64,000 bases of DNA from Novosphingobium umbonatum. GTDB lineage: Bacteria; Pseudomonadota; Alphaproteobacteria; Sphingomonadales; Sphingomonadaceae. A model generated the notes under the pieces. That model saw nothing but the letters and a program-made list of their open reading frames with translations. It did no database searches and had not been told where the DNA came from. The stretch covers positions 124,001-188,000 of the forward strand of contig NZ_SACO01000004.1 in assembly GCF_004005905.1 (NCBI RefSeq), read 5' to 3'. The position numbers were made by a program, and so were the translations under genes. This document shows, piece after piece, positions 8,744 to 16,782 of this stretch; within the stretch, counting starts at the first letter, position 1, and each line of letters opens with the position of its first letter.

Positions 8744-9165
8744 GCTGCCAAGGCCTTGACCGGAGCGAAGGCGGGCACGATCAGCGAACTGTTGCCACCC
8801 AAAGGTTGCGGGGACAGTTCCAGTTCCATGCCGATATGGATATCCTCAAAGGCCACATCGGTCAGCCATGCCTCGACAATCACCTCGCCGGGCAATTCGA
8901 CATAGGCGATGGCCCATGGTTCAAAGGCCTCGGGCCCGGCATAAGGCGGCGATTTGGGGCGAAAGCGCTGCACAGTATAGGACCAGAGCTGCCCCTTGCG
9001 GCCCAGCGGCACCGCTTCATAGGCGGCATCGGCGGGGCAGGGGAACACGATCCGCCCGCTTTCACGATGGCGTCCGCCGATCAGGCGCACTGGATCATCA
9101 TCGGTGAACAGGCTGTTGTGCATGGCGGGTTTCAGACTTTCTCTCACGATTCTTGTTGAGGGCAT
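8740..9165 (-). CDS. DUF35 OB-fold protein without the zinc-ribbon cysteines, thiolase partner
   Basis: A 141-residue protein of the DUF35/ChsH2 family. The OB-fold core is recognisable (GQLWSYTVQRF, then PWAIAYVELPGEVIVEAW). The N-terminal rubredoxin-like zinc ribbon normally has two CxxC pairs; here the first reads RHRESG and only one Cys (FPCP) remains, so zinc cannot be bound in the usual way. First gene of the leftward operon, coupled to the thiolase by ATGA. Starts at 9165 or at 9123 (MHNSLFT) are both possible; neither has a strong ribosome site. In characterised pairs this protein activates or scaffolds the thiolase-fold aldolase. Confidence 0.85.
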   Translation of the reverse strand: MPSTRIVRESLKPAMHNSLFTDDDPVRLIGGRHRESGRIVFPCPADAAYEAVPLGRKGQLWSYTVQRFRPKSPPYAGPEAFEPWAIAYVELPGEVIVEAWLTDVAFEDIHIGMELELSPQPLGGNSSLIVPAFAPVKALAA

Positions 9166-9310
9166 TAAGAACTTTGCAGGCTCTGGCCGCGACTCCCAAA
9201 AAGACTAGGGCGGGTGAGGAAGTGGGATTGGTGATTTACATATCTTTGAAAAACAGTGCTATTTTGGCGTCAGCGCGCCGCGCCATCTAAGGCGTGACCC
9301 AAAGTGCATG

Positions 9311-9330
9311 GGCCAACATGGGCCAACATG
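9311..9330. repeat. Perfect tandem 10-base repeat GGCCAACATG x2
   Basis: Two adjacent copies of GGCCAACATG lie in the 268-base gap between the LuxR regulator and the DUF35 gene, about 145 bases before the DUF35 start. The gap also has an AT-rich stretch at about 9233-9265 that could hold the operon promoter. A tandem decamer spaced by one helical turn is a plausible activator site, but this is inference. Confidence 0.5.
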
Positions 9331-9425
9331 CGCCGCCAAACCCCTTATCGTCTGGCCTGTAGGCAAGGCGCAAAAGCGCAGGCGCGCAAGGCCCGCTCGG
9401 CCCTGCACGCCAAAGGCATCGCATG

Positions 9426-9442
9426 GCCCGTGCTTAACGGGC
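9426..9442 (-). terminator. Short hairpin over the stop of the LuxR-type gene
   Basis: GCCCGT and ACGGGC are separated by GCTTA, giving a six-base GC-rich stem that includes the TAA stop codon of the regulator gene. No T-run follows on the minus strand, so it is at best a weak terminator or an RNA-stability element. Confidence 0.25.
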
Positions 9443-10216
9443 TAGCGAGATATAGCCCAACTGGGCGGCCTTGAAGACTGTCTGGCTACGGTTGACCGCA
9501 TCCAGCTTGATCGAGGCATTGTGGATGTGGAAACGCACCGTGGCGCGGCTGCGGCCGATGATCATGGAAATTTCCAGATCGGTCTTGCCAATGGCGGCCC
9601 AGCGCAGACATTCCACCTCGCGCTTGGACAAGCGCGATCCGCCCGACAGCGCCTGAGCGGTACCGGTTGCCCCGACATAGCTGGCGATGAAGGTCCGGCC
9701 CAACAGGCCATAGATATCGCCATAGGCTTCAAATTCGCGCGACAGGTCCGTTCGCGAACTGTCGAGCGGGTTGAAACTCACCGCGCCGATCTGGCCGAAA
9801 GGCAGATGCACTGGCACCACAATCGCCGCCTTCGTCAAGGCGCGAGCCTCGAAATTGGTGAGGTCGATCGAGGACAGGTAGCGGTTTGGCTGACGGGTGC
9901 GGAAACCCTCGCCATTGGCCCAGAAGGGCTCGCTTTCGAAACGGCAGGCGGTGGTGATCGGCGAATCCAGCGCGATGCGCGGATTGCGCCACCATGCCTT
10001 GTCGCTGGCCCAGCCAAAGACGTCACCGGCAAGGATATTGCCTTTGTCGTCGCAGGGCGTGCGTTTGTCGGCAATGTCGTGGGCGGGGGCCACTTTCATG
10101 CCGGTGCGGTGGGCAATATCGTTCAGCGCCTCGGCGGCGCGGCGAATATCGGTGGGCGATTTGACGCGCGCAGCATCAACCCAATCCAAGCTTGGTGCAT
10201 CCATCTCCAGGACCAT
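9434..10216 (-). CDS. LuxR-family transcriptional regulator with an atypical ligand-binding domain
   Basis: A 260-residue protein. The last 65 residues are a LuxR/FixJ helix-turn-helix (LSKREVECLRWAAIGKTDLE, then the recognition helix around RSRATVRFHIHNA). The N-terminal 170 residues look like an autoinducer-binding domain, but the usual acyl-homoserine-lactone contact pattern is altered (LDSPITTACRFESEPFW where DP and PF-W are expected), and no LuxI synthase is in the window. I infer a LuxR solo that senses a pathway compound. It starts 101 bases from the divergent ACAD gene and precedes the leftward operon, so it could control both. The start at 10216 has AGAAGG about eight bases upstream. 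Confidence 0.9.
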   Translation of the reverse strand: MVLEMDAPSLDWVDAARVKSPTDIRRAAEALNDIAHRTGMKVAPAHDIADKRTPCDDKGNILAGDVFGWASDKAWWRNPRIALDSPITTACRFESEPFWANGEGFRTRQPNRYLSSIDLTNFEARALTKAAIVVPVHLPFGQIGAVSFNPLDSSRTDLSREFEAYGDIYGLLGRTFIASYVGATGTAQALSGGSRLSKREVECLRWAAIGKTDLEISMIIGRSRATVRFHIHNASIKLDAVNRSQTVFKAAQLGYISLAR

Positions 10217-10317
10217 TTTATTTGCCTTCTCTTTCGCGGGCAGGATTTATCCTAGCCTTTTTCCCAGCGTTTCTGGACTGGTTCAAGTGTTAGAATACCG
10301 GCCAAGGGAGAAGAAAC

Positions 10318-11436
10318 TTGAACTTCGATCTCAGCGAAGAAGAAACCATGGTGCAAAGCCTCGCACAGAGGTTTGTACAGGACCGATATGACGTTGAACG
10401 TCGACGCGGCTATTTGGCCAATGAGACAGGATTTTCCCAAGAAAACTGGAGCTTGCTGGGTGAATTGGGCCTGATTGCCGCGCCTTTGGCACCCGAAAAT
10501 GGCGGGCTGGGCTTTGGGGCCTGCGCGCTGGTTCCGGTGTTTGAAGCCCTGGGCGGCGGTCTGGCGGTCGAGCCTTTGATCGACAATGTGCTGATCGGTG
10601 CCAGATTGCTGCTGGCCCAGGGGCAGGATGATCTGGTCGAGGTTTGGCAGGATGATCTTGCCACCGGCCACAAACGCATCGCGCTGGCCCATGCCGAGGC
10701 GGCGAGTCGCGGCGTTGCAACATGGGTGGAAAGCACAGCGCATATCGAGGGCGATCATGTCCGTATCAAGGGCATCAAACATTGCGTGCCGGCAGGGGTC
10801 GGGGCTGATGCCTTCCTGATCAGCGCGCGCAGCACTGGCGCTGCCGGTGAGCGGGATGGTGTCGACCTCTATCTGGTGCCCGCCAGCCAGCCTGGCCTGA
10901 TCCAGCGCCCGTGGCGCAAGGTGGATGGCGGGGCGGCGCTGCATCTGGAATGCGTCGATGTGGTGGTTCCGTTGTCGCATCGCCTTTCGGACGGCCTTGA
11001 CGGTCTGGACAAGGTCATGCCGCTGGCCAAATTGGCGCAGGCGGCCGAGGCGGTCGGCATTATGCAGCGCCTGTTCGATGATACGCTGGACTATTTGCGG
11101 ACCCGCAGCCAGTTCAACACCCAGTTGGGCAAGTTTCAAGCGATCCAGCACCGGATGGTCGCCCAATATGCTGTGCTGGAACAGGCGCGGGCGCTGATCA
11201 ATCTGGCGCTGGTTTGTGAAGGTCAGGATGGTTTTGCCCAGGCGGTGGATGGCGCTCGCGCCTTTATCAGCGAGGGCTCGATCAGCCTTGGCCACGAGAT
11301 GATCCAGTTCCACGGCGGCATGGGAGTCAGCGATGAATTGGCGATCGGCCATGGGCACAAACGCTTGCTGATGCTCTCGCGCTGGCCCGAGGATGCGGGT
11401 GCGGCACTGGACCGTTTCGCCGGCTTGGCGGCATAA
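10318..11436 (+). CDS. Acyl-CoA dehydrogenase, FadE beta-type subunit (TTG start)
   Basis: A 372-residue ACAD-fold protein. The C-terminal region ends in QFHGGMGVSDELAIGHGHKR and has no EGT-type catalytic Glu, which is the pattern of the second subunit of heteromeric steroid-type FadE dehydrogenases. A TTG start is favoured: GGGAGAAG sits about five bases before it, and the first in-frame ATG (10348) would remove ten residues of the conserved N-terminal helix (MNFDLSEEE). Divergent from the LuxR gene, followed by a terminator hairpin, so it is probably transcribed alone. Partner candidate: the ACAD at 6369-7589. Confidence 0.9.
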   Translation: MNFDLSEEETMVQSLAQRFVQDRYDVERRRGYLANETGFSQENWSLLGELGLIAAPLAPENGGLGFGACALVPVFEALGGGLAVEPLIDNVLIGARLLLAQGQDDLVEVWQDDLATGHKRIALAHAEAASRGVATWVESTAHIEGDHVRIKGIKHCVPAGVGADAFLISARSTGAAGERDGVDLYLVPASQPGLIQRPWRKVDGGAALHLECVDVVVPLSHRLSDGLDGLDKVMPLAKLAQAAEAVGIMQRLFDDTLDYLRTRSQFNTQLGKFQAIQHRMVAQYAVLEQARALINLALVCEGQDGFAQAVDGARAFISEGSISLGHEMIQFHGGMGVSDELAIGHGHKRLLMLSRWPEDAGAALDRFAGLAA

Positions 11437-11449
11437 TTGGCGGAATAAG

Positions 11450-11488
11450 AAAACCCGCCCCTGCCGGATCAGCGGGGGCGGGTTTTTT
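11450..11488. terminator. Bidirectional intrinsic terminator
   Basis: A stem of AAAACCCGCCCC-type sequence pairs with GGGGCGGGTTTT around a CGGATCA loop, followed by six T on the plus strand and preceded by an A run, so it can stop transcription from the ACAD (plus) and from the convergent ThuA gene (minus). Confidence 0.85.
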
Positions 11489-11500
11489 GTGAGGCGGTGA

Positions 11501-12271
11501 TCAATTGGCCAAAGGCGCTTTCACCCACGCGATCCCCCGCCGCAGCAGGTCATAAAACACCGGCAGATCCCAGGCACAGCGGTCCACCGTCGGCCACCAA
11601 TCCATCAGCGGTTGCAGGTCGTAATGGCCGCGACAATGGCCCAAAGTGTTATACAGCACCGCGCCCGATCCGTGATGCTTGATATACATCACCGGATGGG
11701 TGCCGGGCGCATCGGCTGCCTCGACAAAACCGGTGCCTTCCTCCTTGCACTCGGTTTCCAGCAACACATGCAGCTCGCCGTGGCACTCCATGTGGTACAA
11801 TTCATCATTGGTATCGAAAGGCTCGATCCCGCGCGTCAATTCATGCGTTTCATCCGCGACAGTCACCCGATAGGGGGCGATGGGCGGGTGGCTGATGAAT
11901 TGGCTGCCCAGCGTTTCCATGAACAGGGGCGCCCAGCGCGGGGCGTCAAACAGCCCCGCATTCGGCCCCTCGCTGAGCAGGCGCAGCACCGAATTGGTGG
12001 AATGCAGCGCATACCACCGACCACCGGCCTTCACCCAATCGAGCAGCGCTTCCTGCGCCGAAAGGCTGGGTATGACGTTGCACGTATAGGTGATGATGAT
12101 GTCGGCTTGCTTGATCGCTTCGATATTCTCGAAATCCTCAAACACGCGCGTCCGCACCGCTTGATCTTCGGCCAGCAGCTTGAGCAGTTCAAGCCGGGCA
12201 AAGTCCATGTCGTGCCATACGCCGCCACAGATCAGCACGCAATTGATGCGCTTGGGTTGGGCCTCGCTCAT
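11501..12271 (-). CDS. ThuA-like (trehalose-utilisation-type) domain protein
   Basis: A 256-residue ThuA-fold protein related in fold to class I glutamine amidotransferases. It opens with INCVLICGGVWHD, continues with the ITYTCNVIPSL and GRWYALHSTNS blocks and ends with VLYNTLGHCRGHYDLQPL, all usual for the family. Its start overlaps the stop of the preceding Rieske oxygenase as ATGA, so the two products are made in step. The ThuA fold has no settled function outside disaccharide metabolism, and its association with ring-hydroxylating oxygenases here is unusual; a second copy occurs at 30852. Possible hydrolase or lyase on an oxidised ring product. Confidence 0.88.
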   Translation of the reverse strand: MSEAQPKRINCVLICGGVWHDMDFARLELLKLLAEDQAVRTRVFEDFENIEAIKQADIIITYTCNVIPSLSAQEALLDWVKAGGRWYALHSTNSVLRLLSEGPNAGLFDAPRWAPLFMETLGSQFISHPPIAPYRVTVADETHELTRGIEPFDTNDELYHMECHGELHVLLETECKEEGTGFVEAADAPGTHPVMYIKHHGSGAVLYNTLGHCRGHYDLQPLMDWWPTVDRCAWDLPVFYDLLRRGIAWVKAPLAN

Positions 12272-13713
12272 GCCTCGCTTCCGTCGCTGCCCTCGGGAAT
12301 GCCCAGATATTTGTCGAGCGTCTGCTGGAACTGGCGCAGGCGGATTTCCTGATAATTGGCCAGCTGCACTTCCCCATTCTTGGATGCATGCAGCCCCTGC
12401 TGCACATAGGGCAGGTTATCCATATCCTGTTCAAACACATCGCCCAGAATGCCCAGTTCGGGCGCCTCGGTCCATTTCTGGTCCAGCGTCAGGAACTTCA
12501 TCGGCACGCCGCGCGGGTGCTTCTCGCCCTTCTTTACGCGCATCAAAATGCGCACTTCCATGATGCAGGTGTCGGGCGTCTTGCCGGGGCGCCAGCGATA
12601 GATGATGTTGGGCATGAACCCGCCCCAGGGCGCGAAATTGGGGAACACATTGTAAACCAGCGCGTCGAGCAATTCGGCATCGGTCGCATCGGCATGGTCA
12701 TAGCCGGTCTGTTCGGTATAGGCCGCACGCATCTTGGCACCCAGCGCCTCGCGGGCGGTTTGGCCTTCGGGTACGGCAACATAATAGGGATCGGAGGCGG
12801 ATTCATAATTATCACCGCTACGCCCGTTATATTTGACGAATTCGTCCACCACCCATTGCTGGGTCTTGCCGGCAGGATCAATATGGGGCGACATGATGCC
12901 AAAGGGCACCAGATTGACATTCACATGGTCGCCCCAGGTCCAATAGGCCGCATTGCAATCGCCGGTAAAGGGCAGCAATTGGGGATGGGTAACAATCGTG
13001 TGCCAAGCCTCCATAAAGGCTTCGGCGGTTACCTTCCAGTTGGCGGGCACTTCCTTGCCCACCCACATCACCGTCACGCAATCTTCATGGCGCCAGCGTT
13101 TGAAATGGTCGGGCAGGGGGGCCAGAAATTCTTCAAGGCTGGGCCCGCCCGCATTTTCGCGGATGAAAATATAGCCGCCCCATTGGCCGACTTCGGCCTG
13201 CGGCAATTCCAGCTTGGCCGGATCGAGATGTTCAAAATCCCACTTGCAGGGCATGTGGTCGAAACTGCCGTCCTTTTTCCACGCAAAGCCATGGAAGGGG
13301 CAGACGAATTTGTCGGCGGCGCCATCTTCCAGACGCAGCTTGCGCCCACGGTGCAGGCAGACATTGTGCATCGCCTTGACCGAGCCATCGTCCTGCCGCG
13401 CGATCAGGAAAGAGCGACCGGCATTTTCATAGACCACATAATCGCCCGGCTCTGGCAGGTCTTCCTCGCGCGCGGCAAATTGCCACACATTGGGCCACAT
13501 CTTTTCGCGCTCCAGCTTGGCAAAGGCCTCGCTGGTATAGCGACCGGCGGCCAGAGGCTTGCTGCCACGGTTCTGATAGCTGGGCGTGGTGAGCACATCG
13601 GGCGCGGGGCGCGAATCCTGCGCCATCAGTTCCAGCCAGTTGATCCCCTCGCTTACCGGTAGCCCGCAGCTTTCCGGACTTGCCGTCGAGCTTTTGAAAT
13701 CGATGTCAGCCAT
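12268..13713 (-). CDS. Rieske non-heme iron oxygenase alpha subunit (long form 1)
   Basis: A 481-residue oxygenase. The Rieske cluster ligands are Cys119, His121, Cys138 and His141 (CLH and CPFH). The catalytic domain shows the mononuclear-iron motif in EAFMEAWHTIVTHPQ, with two His five residues apart. The start at 13713 (MADIDFK) has GAGAGGA upstream; the frame extends 32 residues further without a better site. About 480 residues is long for the family. It is clearly paralogous to the product of 23132-24565, sharing long identical blocks near residues 345-375. Coupled by ATGA to the ThuA gene. Probably mono- or dioxygenates a ring; the electron donor is not encoded beside it. Confidence 0.94.
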   Translation of the reverse strand: MADIDFKSSTASPESCGLPVSEGINWLELMAQDSRPAPDVLTTPSYQNRGSKPLAAGRYTSEAFAKLEREKMWPNVWQFAAREEDLPEPGDYVVYENAGRSFLIARQDDGSVKAMHNVCLHRGRKLRLEDGAADKFVCPFHGFAWKKDGSFDHMPCKWDFEHLDPAKLELPQAEVGQWGGYIFIRENAGGPSLEEFLAPLPDHFKRWRHEDCVTVMWVGKEVPANWKVTAEAFMEAWHTIVTHPQLLPFTGDCNAAYWTWGDHVNVNLVPFGIMSPHIDPAGKTQQWVVDEFVKYNGRSGDNYESASDPYYVAVPEGQTAREALGAKMRAAYTEQTGYDHADATDAELLDALVYNVFPNFAPWGGFMPNIIYRWRPGKTPDTCIMEVRILMRVKKGEKHPRGVPMKFLTLDQKWTEAPELGILGDVFEQDMDNLPYVQQGLHASKNGEVQLANYQEIRLRQFQQTLDKYLGIPEGSDGSEA

Positions 13714-13919
13714 GGTCTCTATCCTCTCGCCGCGGCTTGGGCCGCTGGTTTCGTCTATGAATTTCCGCCGGATATCGTTGATTCGCGCGGGCGCGAGCCT
13801 CGAATACAAGCGCTTATCGTATCGCCCCTAACCGCTGCGTCACCTTGCTGAAAGCATAGGTTTCTCATTGCCCCTTTCGCGCGCATGATGGGCCGAATAA
13901 ACATTGGAGAGAGGGTCCT

Positions 13920-14699
13920 ATGACCATGGGTTTGAACGGCAAGGTGGCGCTGGTAACCGGCGGCACAAGCGGGATTGGTGCGGGCGTGGTGCGCCGCCTG
14001 TCGGCACAGGGTGCCAAAGTGGTGTTCACCGGTTCCAAGGCCGATGTCGGCGCCGCCCTGGCGGCGGAAACCGGCGGGCGCTTTGTCAGCCATCGCGTCG
14101 AGGATGCCGCCAGCTGGCCCGCCTTGATGGAGGTGGTGCTGGGCGAATTTGGCCGGTTGGATATTGCCTTTGCCAATGCGGGCACCGAACAGGGCGATGC
14201 CAATATCGAGGATGTCTCGATCGAGGGCTGGAACAAGATTGTCGGCATCAACCAGACCGGTGTGATGCTGACCGTGCAGCACGCAATCCGCGCCATGGTG
14301 AAAAATGAAGGCGCCACAGGTTCGATCATCATCAATTCCTCGATGAATGCCGCGCGTCCCTTGGGCAATTATGTCACCTATTCGACCACCAAGGCCGCCG
14401 TTGTCGCTTTGGCCAAATCCAGCGCGGTCTATTGCGGGCAAAAGGGGTACAAGATCCGCGTCAATGCCATCCTGCCCGGTGTGGTGGAAACCGACCTCAT
14501 CCGCTCGATCATGAACAGCCAGCCCGATCCGGCGGCCGTGCGTGCCATTTATGAAGGCATGGCCCCGATGAACCGCATGGCGCAGGTTGAAGAAGTGGCG
14601 GGGCTGGTGGCCTATCTGGCCAGTGACGAGGCAGGCTTTATTTCCGGCGCGGAATTGACCATTGATGGCGCTACCACCGCTGGCATGATGGGAGTGTGA
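13920..14699 (+). CDS. Short-chain dehydrogenase/reductase
   Basis: A 259-residue classical SDR. TGGTSGIG near residue 14 binds the nucleotide, ANAG replaces NNAG, and the catalytic Ser and YSTTK (YxxxK) follow at about residues 140-160. First gene of a three-SDR operon (13920-16291) that diverges from the Rieske/ThuA operon. ATG at 13920 follows GGAGAGAGGG by about five bases. Likely oxidises or reduces a ring hydroxyl/ketone made by the neighbouring oxygenases. Confidence 0.92.
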   Translation: MTMGLNGKVALVTGGTSGIGAGVVRRLSAQGAKVVFTGSKADVGAALAAETGGRFVSHRVEDAASWPALMEVVLGEFGRLDIAFANAGTEQGDANIEDVSIEGWNKIVGINQTGVMLTVQHAIRAMVKNEGATGSIIINSSMNAARPLGNYVTYSTTKAAVVALAKSSAVYCGQKGYKIRVNAILPGVVETDLIRSIMNSQPDPAAVRAIYEGMAPMNRMAQVEEVAGLVAYLASDEAGFISGAELTIDGATTAGMMGV

Positions 14700-14701
14700 T
14701 G

Positions 14702-15505
14702 ATGGGTCGTTTGCAGGATAGAATCGCTTTTGTTTCCGGTGGTTTGCGCGGGATTGGACTGGCGATTGGCACGCGCTTTCTAGGCGAGGGTGCCAAAGTG
14801 GTGTTCAGCGATCTGGATGCGCCCGATAGCCCCGCCGTCCGCGAGGTGCTGGAGCGTTTGGGCCCCAATGCCAGCTATGTTTCGGCCAATGTGGCCAGCG
14901 AGGAAGACTGGGGGAGGGTCGAGGCCCATATCCGTCAGACGCATGGCGCGTTGCATGTGCTGGTCAACAATGCGGGCATCGATCTGACTGGTGCGGTCGA
15001 AACGCTGGAACTGGCCGCATGGCGCAAGATCATGGCGATCAATGTCGATGGCGTGTTTCTGGGCGTCAAAACGCTGGTGCCTTTGATGGCGCAAAGCGGG
15101 GCCGGTGTTGCGGGCGGGGCCAGCATTATCAATGTCAGCTCGATCATGGGGCTGGTCGGCTATTCCGAAGTATCGGCCTATAATGCCAGCAAGGGCGCCG
15201 TGCGCCTGTTCACCAAGGGGCTGGCGATTGAATTTGCCACCAAGCGCATGCCGATCCGCGCCAATTCGCTGCACCCCGGTTTTGTAAAGACCCCGCTGCT
15301 CAACGCCGGTTTCCAGCGCTGGGTGGACAAGGGGTTTGCCGAAAAGCCCGAGGATCTGGTGGCCGCGATGGAAGGGGCGACCCCGATTGGCCGTCTGGCC
15401 GAACCGGACGAATTGGCAGGCCCCGCCGTGTTTCTGGCCAGCAGCGATGCCAGCTATGTCACCGGTGCCGAACTGGTGGTCGATGGCGGTTGGACCGCGC
15501 AATAA
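14702..15505 (+). CDS. Short-chain dehydrogenase/reductase
   Basis: A 267-residue classical SDR with a modified nucleotide motif SGGLRGIG, an intact NNAG near residue 90, and SAYNASKG giving the catalytic Tyr and Lys. Three candidate starts lie side by side (GTG 14696, ATG 14699, ATG 14702); GGGAG at 14690-14694 is best spaced for 14702, while 14699 would overlap the previous stop. The C terminus GAELVVDGGW is standard for the family. Middle gene of the SDR trio. Confidence 0.92.
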   Translation: MGRLQDRIAFVSGGLRGIGLAIGTRFLGEGAKVVFSDLDAPDSPAVREVLERLGPNASYVSANVASEEDWGRVEAHIRQTHGALHVLVNNAGIDLTGAVETLELAAWRKIMAINVDGVFLGVKTLVPLMAQSGAGVAGGASIINVSSIMGLVGYSEVSAYNASKGAVRLFTKGLAIEFATKRMPIRANSLHPGFVKTPLLNAGFQRWVDKGFAEKPEDLVAAMEGATPIGRLAEPDELAGPAVFLASSDASYVTGAELVVDGGWTAQ

Positions 15506-15517
15506 AGGATTGAAACC

Positions 15518-16291
15518 ATGACGATTGGTTTGGATAGTGTGGTGGCCGTGGTCACTGGCGCGGGCGGCGGCATCGGGCGCGAAGTGGTCAAGGCGATGAA
15601 GGCGGCGGGGGCGACTGTGATCGCCACCGATCGCGTGGCGCCTGATGTGGGGGCCGATCATGCCATGGTGCATGATGTGACCAATGCGGATGATTGGCAG
15701 GCGATTGCTGATCTGGCGCAGCGCGAATATGGCCGCATTGATGCTCTGGTCAATGTGGCCGCCATCAGCATCGTGGCCAGCATCGAAGGCACGCCGCTGT
15801 CCGAATGGCAGCGGGTGTATAATGTCAATGTGGAGAGCATCATCATCGGCGTGCAGACCTTGCTGCCCATGTTGAAAGAAGGCGGCAAGGCGCGCAAAGG
15901 TGGCGCTTCCATCGTCAATTTCTCCAGCGTGGGCGGGATCAAGGGTGCGCCTTTCAACGGCGCCTATTGCACCAGCAAGGCAGCGGTGAAGATGCTGTCC
16001 AAATGTATGGGCGCCGAATTTGCCGCGCTGGGCTATAATATCCGCGCCAATAGCGTGCATCCGGGCGGGATTGAAACCCCGATGCTGGAATCGATCATGC
16101 AGAGCTATGTCGATCTGGGCGCGGTGCCTTCGATCGAGGAATCGATCAAGGGCGTGGTCGCTGCCCATCCCATCGGTCGTCTTGGCCGCCCTGAGGAAAT
16201 GGCTGGCGGTGTGGTCTATCTGTGTTCGGAAGCGGCGAGCTTTGTGACCTGCAGCGAATTCATGATGGACGGCGGCTATTGCATGAGTTGA
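15518..16291 (+). CDS. Short-chain dehydrogenase/reductase
   Basis: A 257-residue classical SDR: TGAGGGIG near residue 14, NVAA in place of NNAG, and AYCTSKA as the catalytic YxxxK. The acidic Asp after the second strand (ATDR) suggests NAD rather than NADP. It starts 12 bases after the second SDR and is followed by a strong terminator, so it closes the operon. Three SDRs in one transcript suggest successive oxidations at different positions or stereocentres. Confidence 0.92.
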   Translation: MTIGLDSVVAVVTGAGGGIGREVVKAMKAAGATVIATDRVAPDVGADHAMVHDVTNADDWQAIADLAQREYGRIDALVNVAAISIVASIEGTPLSEWQRVYNVNVESIIIGVQTLLPMLKEGGKARKGGASIVNFSSVGGIKGAPFNGAYCTSKAAVKMLSKCMGAEFAALGYNIRANSVHPGGIETPMLESIMQSYVDLGAVPSIEESIKGVVAAHPIGRLGRPEEMAGGVVYLCSEAASFVTCSEFMMDGGYCMS

Positions 16292-16316
16292 GACCGGCTC
16301 ACACCTGCTCTCACAC

Positions 16317-16346
16317 AAAAGGCCCGGCATCACTGCCGGGCCTTTT
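16317..16346. terminator. Bidirectional intrinsic terminator
   Basis: A perfect 13-base inverted repeat (AAAAGGCCCGGCA / TGCCGGGCCTTTT) with a TCAC loop lies 25 bases after the SDR trio and ahead of the convergent NTF2-like gene. T and A runs at the ends allow it to work both ways. Confidence 0.93.
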
Positions 16347-16371
16347 CCTTTGGCGCTTGCCGAAACGGGCC

Positions 16372-16782
16372 TTACCCCATCGGGATCAACAGGCCCATCG
16401 TCAGCCGCGCGATCAACCAGCCCTTTTCCGACCGGACCAGATCGAAATTATAGCGCGCCTTGACCTCCATCATCGCGCCATCCTTGCCCAGACTGAAGGC
16501 GTGGCCATAGGCTTGGGCCTTGGCGCCTGCGTCCGTGGAGGAGGCGGTAATATTGGTCATGTAATGGGCATTATGGGCCATGCCGGCAAAGGCGGTGGTA
16601 AAGAACTCACCCACGCCTTCCTGCCCCAGAATAGTGCCCATACCCAGCGCGGACAGGTCATAGACAGCATCGGGCGCAAACAGCGCCACGACACCATCCA
16701 CATTGCCAATATCATCCACCGCCAGCGCAAAGCCATTGACCACATCGGCAATGGCGAAACGATCTTCTGCGCTCAGGCTCAT
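16372..16782 (-). CDS. NTF2/SnoaL-like small protein
   Basis: A 136-residue protein of the SnoaL/NTF2 cone fold, the fold of ketosteroid isomerase, scytalone dehydratase and Rieske beta subunits. Visible features are the N-terminal helices RFAIADVVNGFALAVD, an FAPDAVYDL strand and a C-terminal sheet. It is coupled by an ATGA overlap to the Rieske oxygenase upstream, so it might act as a small beta-type subunit, but its length (Rieske beta subunits are about 160-180) and lack of their conserved blocks favour an isomerase or dehydratase on the oxygenase product. Confidence 0.8.
   Translation of the reverse strand: MSLSAEDRFAIADVVNGFALAVDDIGNVDGVVALFAPDAVYDLSALGMGTILGQEGVGEFFTTAFAGMAHNAHYMTNITASSTDAGAKAQAYGHAFSLGKDGAMMEVKARYNFDLVRSEKGWLIARLTMGLLIPMG

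Noticed and set aside
10268..10296. A sigma-70 promoter with TAGAAT as -10 before the ACAD at 10318
   Set aside because: The -10 is fair, but no acceptable -35 hexamer lies at 16-18 bases, so it is not listed as a feature.
16372..16782. Calling the NTF2-like protein a Rieske dioxygenase beta subunit
   Set aside because: It is coupled to a Rieske alpha gene, but it is shorter than beta subunits and lacks their conserved blocks; listed as NTF2/SnoaL-like with the alternative noted.
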